Position numbers and translations under genes: made by a program. This document shows positions 1 to 4,495 of a stretch of 7,054 nucleotides of DNA, one piece after another (within the stretch, counting starts at the first letter, position 1; each line of letters starts with the position of its first letter). Under the pieces are notes generated by a model that did not search any database, was not told the DNA's origin, and saw nothing but the letters and a program-made list of their open reading frames with translations. The DNA comes from Conexibacter sp. (lineage in GTDB: Bacteria; Actinomycetota; Thermoleophilia; Solirubrobacterales; Solirubrobacteraceae): the NCBI GenBank assembly GCA_025964215.1, contig JAOPZG010000508.1, positions 1 through 7,054 on the forward strand, read 5' to 3'.

Positions 1-836
1 GGCCCGGCGACCGCGGCGCCGGCCACGCCGCCCAGCCCCATCGCGCCGAGCAGGTAGCCGTAGCCATCGGCGCCGAGGCCCAGCCGGCCGGCGACGAGCA
101 GCAGCAGGACGCTCAGCGCGCCGTAGACGAGGCTGCAGGCCATGTCGGCCCCCACGAGCCGGAGCGTGCCCGCGCGCGCCAGCAGCGCCTGCGCCCCGGC
201 GCGGAGGTCGGCCAGGACGGTGGGGCGCGCGGTGGCCGCGCCGGTCCGCGGGGCGGGCCGGAACGCCGGGCCCGCGGGGATCGACACCACCAACGACGCC
301 GAGACGAGGAACGTCAGGCCGTTGAGCGCGAAGGCCAGGCTCGGCGGCCCGAGGAGCAGGAGGATCGCGCCCAGCGCCGGCCCGGCGACGATGCAGACCG
401 GTCCGATCGCGGCGCGTGCCGCGTTGGCCGCGGGGAGGTCCTCGGCGTCGACGAGCCGGGGCGTGCTCACCGCGACGCTCGGGGCGTGGGGGACGGCCGC
501 GAGCGTCGCCAGCGCGGCGAGCGCCGGCGCCAGGATGACCGGCAGGCCGGCGACCGCGACGAGCGTGAGCAACCCCATCAACATGGCGCGCGCGACGTCG
601 GTCGCGATCATCAGCGTGCGGCGGTCGACGCGATCGGCCAGGACGCCGCCCAGCGGCCCCGCGACGACGATCGGCGCGACGCGCGCGGCGGTCGTGAGGC
701 CGAGCCACGTCGCCGAGTGCGTCTCGTGGTCGACGTAGGCGAGCAGCGCGAGGTTGTAGAGCCAGTCGCCGGCCTGGGAGACGGCCAGCGCGGCCAGCAG
801 GCGGGCGAAGCGGGGATGACGCAGCGCGGTGTGCAT
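1..836 (-). CDS. MFS_3-type efflux transporter, C-terminus beyond window edge
   Basis: This is a proton-driven multidrug or small-molecule exporter of the inner membrane, by family resemblance (EntS/macrolide-efflux-like MFS_3). The ATG at 836-834 begins MHTALRHPRFARLLAAL, the usual short cytoplasmic N-terminus followed by TM1 with 'SQAGDWLYNLAL' (about residues 20-31). MFS motif A is seen as GPLGGVLADRVDRR at about residues 60-73. The segment LVDAEDLPAANAARAAIGP (about 128-146), followed by 'AGPALGAILLLLGPPSLAF', is typical of MFS_3 proteins. About 278 residues are visible against a usual 400-430, so roughly the last third is missing to the left. No clear Shine-Dalgarno precedes the ATG, and no in-frame ATG, GTG or TTG was seen just upstream. 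The substrate cannot be told. Family assignment is firm; a role in drug export is inferred. Confidence 0.87.
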   Translation of the reverse strand, partial: MHTALRHPRFARLLAALAVSQAGDWLYNLALLAYVDHETHSATWLGLTTAARVAPIVVAGPLGGVLADRVDRRTLMIATDVARAMLMGLLTLVAVAGLPVILAPALAALATLAAVPHAPSVAVSTPRLVDAEDLPAANAARAAIGPVCIVAGPALGAILLLLGPPSLAFALNGLTFLVSASLVVSIPAGPAFRPAPRTGAATARPTVLADLRAGAQALLARAGTLRLVGADMACSLVYGALSVLLLLVAGRLGLGADGYGYLLGAMGLGGVAGAAVAG

Positions 837-1043
837 GACGCAGACGGTGACGCTGAGGGGCCGGCGCGCGCATCGGGCGACGACGTCGAGCGGCGGGCGC
901 GACCGTCCTATCTCGCCGGGCCTAGGGGTCCTAGGCCGCGGGGCCTAGGACCCCTACCTGGTGGTGAATAGGACGCCTGGACGGCGAAGTGGACGCGGTC
1001 GCCCGATGTGCGCCACCGGGCCTCAGCCGCAGAGTTCCGCTCC
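837..1043. other. Divergent intergenic region with a large palindrome
   Basis: This 207-bp gap separates the leftward MFS gene from the rightward repeat ORF. Apart from the 923-956 palindrome I see no convincing -35/-10 pair for either direction. An in-frame GTG at 1008-1010 could extend the downstream ORF by 12 codons, but the added residues (MRHRASAAEFRS) show no conserved character and no ribosome site. Confidence 0.5.
923..956. repeat. Near-perfect 34-bp palindrome with three CTAG sites
   Basis: Arms of 15 bp, taggggtcctaggcc (923-937) and its exact reverse complement (942-956), flank a 4-base centre, gcgg. The hexamer cctagg occurs at 921-926, 930-935 and 944-949, so the structure is also internally repetitive. 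As RNA it would form a very stable hairpin on either strand. No T-run follows on either strand, so it is not a canonical intrinsic terminator, although actinobacterial terminators often lack one. A REP-like element, a protein-binding palindrome or a recombination site are alternatives. The symmetry is seen directly; any function is inference. Confidence 0.9.
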
Positions 1044-1289
1044 ATGAACACCACCACGAGCCCCGTCCACGACAACCGCATCTTCGCCCCGCAGAACCGG
1101 ATGTTCGCCCCGCAGAACCGGATGTTCTCCCCGCAGGCCCGCATGTTCGGTCCCGAGGCGCGCATGTTCTCGCCCGAGGCCCGGATGTTCTCCCCGGCGT
1201 CGACGTCCTGCACCTCCTCTCCCGCCCGCTTGGCGGGTCATTCGCCCGGCGTCGCCCGTCCGGGCGTCGGATGGCTGCGGCGTCCGTAG
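1044..1289 (+). CDS. Small protein with six tandem heptapeptide repeats (unknown)
   Basis: This 81-codon ORF starts MNTTTSPVHD and then runs through six consecutive seven-residue units: NRIFAPQ, NRMFAPQ, NRMFSPQ, ARMFGPE, ARMFSPE and ARMFSPA (residues 11-52). A Ser/Pro/Arg-rich tail ends at TAG 1287-1289. The case for this frame is the substitution pattern between units: Arg, Ala, Ser and Pro codons vary at the third base (cgc/cgg, gcc/gcg, tcc/tcg, ccg/ccc) while R, F and P stay fixed. No ribosome site is obvious before ATG 1044, and a GTG at 1008 is an alternative start. The tail after residue 52 has weaker codon bias, and the +1 frame there (VDVLHLLSRPLGG) has better bias, so a frameshift is possible. 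I do not recognise a family. It could be a precursor peptide, a repeat-containing surface peptide or a decaying gene. Confidence 0.42.
   Translation: MNTTTSPVHDNRIFAPQNRMFAPQNRMFSPQARMFGPEARMFSPEARMFSPASTSCTSSPARLAGHSPGVARPGVGWLRRP
1074..1199 (+). repeat. Six tandem 21-bp repeats
   Basis: Six contiguous 21-bp units begin at 1074, 1095, 1116, 1137, 1158 and 1179, around the core cggatgttc(g/t)ccccg. Units 2 and 3 are nearly identical; units 4-6 differ mainly at third codon positions and at the first and last codons (aac to gcc/gcg, cag to gag). The exact 21-bp period with no indel keeps all three frames open on both strands, which explains the overlapping repeat-rich ORFs on the minus strand. 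Confidence 0.93.
1221..1237 (+). terminator. Weak hairpin after the repeat array
   Basis: cccgcc (1221-1226) pairs with ggcggg (1232-1237) around a 5-base loop, followed by tcattc. It could end a short transcript of the repeat ORF, but it lies inside the predicted reading frame, and six-base GC stems are common by chance at this composition. Confidence 0.2.
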
Positions 1290-1433
1290 CGGGCCGTCGC
1301 CCCGGCGGTCGCGGCCCAGCCCGCGCGCGCGAACCCCTTCGACGTCAAGCCCGGCGGCCTGATCTGCACGACCTTCGACGCCGCCGACAACCGGTGCGTG
1401 CGCTCGGCCGGTCTTCGGGTAGCTCGCGCCACC
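1290..1433 (+). other. Open, coding-like stretch after an in-frame TAG
   Basis: The repeat-ORF frame stays open after TAG 1287-1289 through to the next small ORF. It would read ...QPARANPFDVKPGGLICT and on through TFDAADNRCV, with mostly G/C third positions from about 1323 to 1397. There is no ATG, GTG or TTG in frame before GTG 1398, so it cannot be an independent gene in this frame. It may be the middle of a gene broken by the stop, the end of a gene shifted from another frame (ATG 1271 in the next frame begins MAAASVAG), or chance openness at high GC. A short Ala-rich stretch before 'ANPFD' resembles the end of a signal peptide, but only loosely. Confidence 0.25.
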
Positions 1434-1673
1434 ATGAAGCGCATCGCCGCCACGCGCAGGCCGATCATCCGAGGGTTGGCCATCGCGTGGCATCCTGCGG
1501 CGGCCGCGTGGGGCACGTGGCTGGCCGCCAGCCCCGGGCGTTCGATCGTCGAGCATCCCGACGGGCTCGGGTATCGCCTGGTCGCCGACCCGTTGCTGGA
1601 GGTGATGGACGCCGGCGAGTGGTACGCGCTGGAGCACGCCGCGCTCGTCGAATCGCGCTCGGCGGCGGTGTGA
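1434..1673 (+). CDS. Small hypothetical protein, 79 residues
   Basis: ATG 1434 gives MKRIAATRRPIIRGLAIAWH and ends at TGA 1671-1673. The basic N-terminus is followed by a moderately hydrophobic Ala/Trp-rich stretch (about residues 11-30). The soluble-looking remainder contains GYRLVADPLLEVMDAGEWYALEHAAL (in two parts, GYRLVADPLLEVMDAG and EWYALEHAAL). Third positions are strongly G/C, which supports coding. A GTG at 1398 would add 12 residues. Neither start has a good Shine-Dalgarno. It lies tail-to-tail with the SpoIIE gene, 15 bp away, and in the same frame as the repeat ORF upstream. I do not recognise the family, and no catalytic motif is visible. Confidence 0.5.
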   Translation: MKRIAATRRPIIRGLAIAWHPAAAAWGTWLAASPGRSIVEHPDGLGYRLVADPLLEVMDAGEWYALEHAALVESRSAAV

Positions 1674-1688
1674 CGCCCAACCGGTGGA

Positions 1689-2996
1689 TCAGTCGACCGT
1701 GGGCGGGAGCATCGCGTCTTCGCTGCCGCGGTTCCACTCGACCAGCAGGGCGGTCGCGTCGTCGCTGAGGCCGTCGGGCTGCACGCCGACGATGGTCTGG
1801 CGCAGGCGCCGCAGCGTCTCGGGGGCCGGGTGGCCGCCGGATGCTTCGCGTTCGATGAACGCGCTGAGGCCGTCGGTGGCGAATGGCCGGCCGTCGTGGC
1901 CGCGGGCCTCAGTCAGCCCGTCGGTGTAGAACAGCACGAGGTCGCCGGGCTCGAGCATCTCGCGGGCGACGCGTGCCGGTGGGCCGTCGAGTGGCACGCC
2001 GAGCGGCAGGCACGGAGCGGCGGAGAGCACCCGTGCCGTGCGCCCGTTGCGGATGACCAGCGGCGGCGGGTGGCCGGCGCTGATCCAGGACAGCCGACCG
2101 GTGCGCAGCTCGAGCTGGGCGATGACGGCGGTGACGTAGCGCTCGTCGGGGAACTGGTCGGCGACCGCGTCGTGCATGGCATCGCGGGTCTGGACGAGGT
2201 CGAGTCCGTCGCGGCGGCTGTGGCGGTAGGCGGCGATCGCGAAGGCCGCGACGCCTGCGGCCGCGAGCCCGTGGCCCATGGCGTCGAAGACCGCCAGGTG
2301 CAGCACGCCGTCGTCGACGGCGTAGTCGAGGGCGTCGCCGCCGTTGTCATACGCCGGCTCGAGCATGCCCGCGAGGGCCAGTCCGTCGGTGGCGAAGACC
2401 AGTGGGGGCGCCAACGACCATGCCAACTCCGAGGCGATCGTCATCGACCGGCGCCGGCGCGTCTTCACGAACGTGTCCCCGAAGGCACCCTTGGTCACGA
2501 TGAGCAACGAGAACATATGCGCGTATCGCTCGCAGACCGCCAGCAAGGGATCCGCTGCCGAGCCGGCGGGGAACGTGACACCCATCACGCCCAAGCGCTC
2601 GGTGCCGTCGATCAGGGGAACCCAGAGCCGCAGCGGGCTGTCGTCGGCGTGCGGCGGTCGGAGGATCGTCGTCGCCCTGAAGGCCCGACCGGCGATGGTG
2701 CCCGTGACCGAGAGCGTCTCAGCCTGCGATCCGGCGATAGGGAGCGCGACCAGCGCGTCGAGCTCGTAGTTGACGAGATAGAGGTCGAGCTGGCAGGCCC
2801 CGATGCTGCGAGCTTGGTCTGCGACGATCGCGGCCAGGTCCGACGGAGCGCTGAGGTGCGTGCGTCGCAGCAGTTCGCTGAGCAGCTCGACGACGCGTTC
2901 GTCGTCGCTGCTGGCCAGCTCTGGGGAGGTGGGCCGTCGAGGCGGTTGACCGGCGTTCGGGTCCGGAGGCGGGCCGCCGGCGCCGGGAGCCGTCAC
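1689..2996 (-). CDS. GAF-domain SpoIIE-type PP2C protein phosphatase
   Basis: This is a cytosolic Ser/Thr phosphatase of the PP2C/SpoIIE (RsbU-like) family, which in known systems dephosphorylates anti-sigma-factor antagonists. The 435 residues comprise a Pro-rich N-terminus (1-30), a GAF-like sensory domain (about 45-165, ending in 'VTKGAFGDTF'), an RRRRSMTIASELAWSLAPP linker helix (180-199) and the phosphatase domain (about 205-421). Metal-binding motifs are all present: GGDALDY (D221, D224), FDAMGHG (D238), AGHPPP (307-312), FYTDGLTEARG (D359) and LSDDATALLV (D412, D413). It is therefore probably active. The start is GTG 2996-2994, overlapping the stop of the MpsC-like gene as GTGA, so it should be translated by coupling. 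The GAF ligand is unknown. No anti-sigma kinase or STAS antagonist is adjacent, so its target must lie elsewhere or be its operon partner. Confidence 0.94.
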   Translation of the reverse strand: MTAPGAGGPPPDPNAGQPPRRPTSPELASSDDERVVELLSELLRRTHLSAPSDLAAIVADQARSIGACQLDLYLVNYELDALVALPIAGSQAETLSVTGTIAGRAFRATTILRPPHADDSPLRLWVPLIDGTERLGVMGVTFPAGSAADPLLAVCERYAHMFSLLIVTKGAFGDTFVKTRRRRSMTIASELAWSLAPPLVFATDGLALAGMLEPAYDNGGDALDYAVDDGVLHLAVFDAMGHGLAAAGVAAFAIAAYRHSRRDGLDLVQTRDAMHDAVADQFPDERYVTAVIAQLELRTGRLSWISAGHPPPLVIRNGRTARVLSAAPCLPLGVPLDGPPARVAREMLEPGDLVLFYTDGLTEARGHDGRPFATDGLSAFIEREASGGHPAPETLRRLRQTIVGVQPDGLSDDATALLVEWNRGSEDAMLPPTVD

Positions 2997-3376
2997 GCAG
3001 CGTCCGACCGCTCGGGGACGAGGACGAAGCTCTCGACGGCCATGTCGGGGTCGAGGTGGTTGGCGCTCATGAACGCGGCGACCTGCCGTCCGGTGATCTG
3101 CTCGACGCTGGTGACGAGGTCGTCGCGCATCGTCTGCTGGAAGGCGAAGCGCATGGACAGGACGAGATCGGTCTTGCCGTCGCCGACGAGGCTGCGCTCG
3201 CCCTTGGTCAGCGTCTGCTCGAGCAGCACGGTGACGAGGTCCTTGGTGAGGTGGGTGCGGGCCTTGGTCGGTCCGCGACCGGTGTACTCGCTGAGGAGGC
3301 GCACGACCGCGTTGGAGATCGCCGCTGCCTTGGAGCCGCCGTCGGTGGTGGACTGCTCTGCTTCGGTGTCGGACAT
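2993..3376 (-). CDS. MpsC/DUF2294 family protein
   Basis: This 127-residue soluble protein matches the DUF2294 family (now also called MpsC in Pfam, after the staphylococcal membrane-potential system) by recalled consensus. Diagnostic segments are ISNAVVRLLSEYTGRGPTKA (20-39), LTKGERSLV (56-64), the helical MRFAFQQTMRDDLVTSVEQI (75-94) and TGRQVAAFMSANHLDPDMAV (95-114), ending in 'ESFVLVPE'. Length is typical. The molecular function is not established in actinobacteria, and no Mps membrane subunits are nearby, so the family name should not be read as ion transport here. It is the first gene of an operon with the SpoIIE phosphatase (4-bp overlap), which suggests a shared signalling role, possibly as sensor, adaptor or phosphatase partner. 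The start is ATG 3376; its Shine-Dalgarno is unusually distant. Confidence 0.9.
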   Translation of the reverse strand: MSDTEAEQSTTDGGSKAAAISNAVVRLLSEYTGRGPTKARTHLTKDLVTVLLEQTLTKGERSLVGDGKTDLVLSMRFAFQQTMRDDLVTSVEQITGRQVAAFMSANHLDPDMAVESFVLVPERSDAA

Positions 3377-3394
3377 GGTCCGCGACCGTTCTCG

Positions 3395-3404
3395 CCTCCC
3401 TCCT
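3395..3404 (-). promoter_or_regulatory. Distant Shine-Dalgarno in a hairpin loop
   Basis: On the minus strand aggagggagg lies 18-22 bases from ATG 3376, about twice the usual spacing, and no other start codon intervenes. It sits in the 15-base loop of a stem formed by 3407-3412 and 3386-3391 (ccgttc/gaacgg, six pairs). The stem's second half lies between the ribosome site and the start codon. Confidence 0.4.
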
Positions 3405-3440
3405 GGGAACGGGCGCGCGCGAAGAGAAGGAGAGAGACGG

Positions 3441-3584
3441 ATGAACCGTCCGCGCGGCCCGCGTTCCTCCCCCGTCCTGGCTTCAGTCCGGGTAGAACTC
3501 GCGTACGCACAGCCTACTCACGGCTCCGCGTCGCGCGCGCCCAACGCTGAACGACGCCGGTTGGCGGGCCGCCGCGGCGGATAG
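3441..3584 (+). CDS. Candidate 47-residue leader ORF
   Basis: An aaggag at 3427-3432 stands 8 bases before ATG 3441, the best Shine-Dalgarno-to-start arrangement seen in this window. The ORF reads MNRPRGPRSSPVLASVRVEL and so on, is Arg/Pro-rich and ends in LAGRRGG at TAG 3582-3584. GTG 3594 of the next gene follows after 9 bases, so translation could reinitiate there. Third-position bias is weaker than in the neighbouring genes and the peptide looks unstructured. It may be a regulatory leader whose translation, rather than its product, matters, or the purine-rich run may be coincidental. Confidence 0.3.
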   Translation: MNRPRGPRSSPVLASVRVELAYAQPTHGSASRAPNAERRRLAGRRGG

Positions 3585-3593
3585 AGCGTAGGC

Positions 3594-4010
3594 GTGACGA
3601 CCCTCGACGATGCCCACGCCCGCCCCGACGGCGCCTCAGACGCCGCTGTGCAGACCGCCGGTGACATGAGCGAGGCGCTGGAGAAGGTCGAGCGCGCCCG
3701 GGGGCACCTGTACGCCTTCCACCAGCTGATCGGCGAGGCCGACCTCAAGCTCGACGAGGTCTTCCAGGGTCTCGGCCGCCTGGGGCGGGAGGACCTGGCG
3801 GGCGCGCTGCGCGAGGAGCTGCTGGGACGCAACGTGCTGCCGGACCGCTGGACCTTCCGGGTCGTCGAGGAGTTCGACGACGGCTACTGGTCGGTCTTCC
3901 GCGCCCACGAGCAGGCCGTCCGCGCGGCGCTCACCGACGGGCGGCGCCACGTTCTGGAGGCCGAGATGAAGCAGCGCCGGCGCACGCCGGGCCACGACGC
4001 GGCGCCCTGA
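3594..4010 (+). CDS. Conserved actinobacterial hypothetical protein (138 residues)
   Basis: I recognise the pattern of a widespread but uncharacterised actinobacterial protein. It has a helical N-terminal half, MSEALEKVERARGHLYAFHQ (25-44), continuing LIGEADLKLDEVFQGL (45-60), then the signature GRNVLPDRWTFRVVEEFDDG (78-97) with YWSVFRAHE and the basic end RRHVLEAEMKQRRR (117-130). It has no signal peptide or membrane span. The sequence is rich in charged and aromatic residues. GTG 3594 is preceded by a weak ggatagag. The conserved part begins at M25 (ATG 3666), so the first 24 residues may be untranslated or non-conserved; I kept GTG 3594 because the frame is open and followed by good codon bias. 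No enzymatic motif is visible. It is divergent from the MpsC-like/SpoIIE operon and convergent with the 81-residue membrane gene. Confidence 0.85.
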   Translation: MTTLDDAHARPDGASDAAVQTAGDMSEALEKVERARGHLYAFHQLIGEADLKLDEVFQGLGRLGREDLAGALREELLGRNVLPDRWTFRVVEEFDDGYWSVFRAHEQAVRAALTDGRRHVLEAEMKQRRRTPGHDAAP

Positions 4011-4093
4011 CCCAGCCAGGGCGCAGGAGGCCCGGCCCTCATCTTCGACCGGCATCGCCGGCAGCCGCTGGACGTCGGCCGACCTCGTCGAGG

Positions 4094-4120
4094 CGCCGCC
4101 GCTCAACGCTTGCGGCGGCG
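4094..4120 (-). terminator. Hairpin spanning the stop codon of the 81-residue gene
   Basis: cgccgccgc (4094-4102) and gcggcggcg (4112-4120) form nine pairs around a 9-base loop that includes the TGA of the leftward gene. The upstream arm encodes part of its Arg-rich tail. An 11-bp palindrome, cctcgtcgagg, follows at 4083-4093. There is no T-tract. It could stop transcription from both converging genes; the repetitive cgg composition makes a chance origin possible. Confidence 0.33.
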
Positions 4121-4348
4121 GCCGATCGACTCGAACGGCGGATTGCCGCGCTCGAACTCGCCGGGCGGCGGCTGGACCCCGCCCTTGCTGTTGGAGGTCA
4201 GGCGGTGGGCGAGCCAGAAGCCGGCGACGGCGAGGAGGACGACCGCGACGACGACCGCCGCGATCAGCCCGAGGGCGAGGCCCGTGCCGGGGTCCTGGCC
4301 GCCGCGGCCGGCATCGGCGGCGAGCACGAGCGCGTTGACGATGAGCAT
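4103..4348 (-). CDS. Small single-span membrane protein
   Basis: This 81-residue protein starts MLIVNALVLAADAGRGG, a short hydrophobic N-terminus, followed by one strong membrane span at about residues 23-46 (ALGLIAAVVVAVVLLAVAGF). The hydrophilic tail contains VQPPPGEFERGNPPFESIG and ends RRRKR. The basic tail suggests a cytoplasmic C-terminus. ATG 4348 is the earliest possible start because a TAG lies in frame four codons upstream. It sits 9 bp downstream of the 45-codon ORF and appears to be the last gene of the MFS cluster. I do not recognise a named family; actinobacteria carry many short TM-plus-Pro-rich-tail proteins of unknown role. It could be a transporter accessory or simply co-transcribed. 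Confidence 0.72.
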   Translation of the reverse strand: MLIVNALVLAADAGRGGQDPGTGLALGLIAAVVVAVVLLAVAGFWLAHRLTSNSKGGVQPPPGEFERGNPPFESIGRRRKR

Positions 4349-4357
4349 GCCGACGGG

Positions 4358-4495
4358 CTACCCGATGCGCCACGGCGCAGGCATGGGTTGTCGGCCGAGC
4401 GCCCGGGACGGCGGCGCACGGACGACGACCTCGCGCAGGTCGTGGCCGGGGACGACGATCGCCGCGCGGATCTCCGCGGCCGCGCCGCCGTTCAC
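4358..4495 (-). CDS. 45-residue ORF overlapping the MFS stop codon
   Basis: GTG 4495-4493 overlaps the TGA of the MFS gene (4494-4492) as GTGA, the arrangement of a translationally coupled gene. It reads MNGGAAAEIRAAIVVPGHDL, then REVVVRAPPSRALG, and ends at TAG 4360-4358, 9 bp before the next ATG. Third bases are G or C in nearly every codon of the first 30 and drift afterwards, which supports coding in the first two thirds. No membrane span, signal or known motif is seen. It fills what would otherwise be a 143-bp gap in a tight leftward operon. It could instead be the remnant of a longer gene. Confidence 0.48.
   Translation of the reverse strand: MNGGAAAEIRAAIVVPGHDLREVVVRAPPSRALGRQPMPAPWRIG

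Larger units (their letters stand above)
3377..3593. promoter_or_regulatory. Divergent control region between MpsC-like operon and 138-residue gene
   Basis: This 217-bp region must hold promoters for both directions, but no clear -10/-35 pair stands out. It contains a purine-rich run (3421-3437), a short hairpin gacgg-atgaa-ccgtc (3436-3450), the distant Shine-Dalgarno of the leftward operon and a candidate rightward leader ORF (3441-3584). The motif gggtag at 3490-3495 resembles an actinobacterial stress-sigma -10, but no matching -35 was found. Confidence 0.4.

Noticed and set aside
142..738. 198-codon plus-strand ORF
   Set aside because: Ser/Ala/Arg-rich antisense of the MFS_3 exporter, which has clear family motifs.
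1074..1199. Tandem repeats as a CRISPR array
   Set aside because: Units are directly contiguous with no unique spacers and keep a codon period; no cas genes are present.
908..1213. Minus-strand ORF across the repeats (units like GENIRAS, GENMRAS, CGENIRF)
   Set aside because: The 21-bp period keeps every frame open. Synonymous variation falls at third positions of the plus-strand frame, not this one, and this ORF also reads through the palindrome.
989..1768. 259-codon plus-strand ORF
   Set aside because: Arg/Ala/Gly-rich shadow translation that overlaps the end of the SpoIIE gene; no family character apart from a short better-biased stretch near 1200-1240, mentioned under the split-frame finding.
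3480..3530. Possible tRNA or structured RNA with gtag/ctac pairing
   Set aside because: No T-loop consensus or cloverleaf; the stems are only four bases.
1830..3584. 584-codon plus-strand ORF
   Set aside because: Antisense of the SpoIIE and MpsC-like genes; openness follows from GC-rich third positions. Only its last 48 codons are considered, as a separate leader ORF.
4425..4443. Inverted repeat acgacct-cgcgc-aggtcgt as terminator of the MFS gene
   Set aside because: It lies inside the coding-like part of the 45-residue ORF and has no T-tract; seven-base stems are expected by chance in several places at this GC content.
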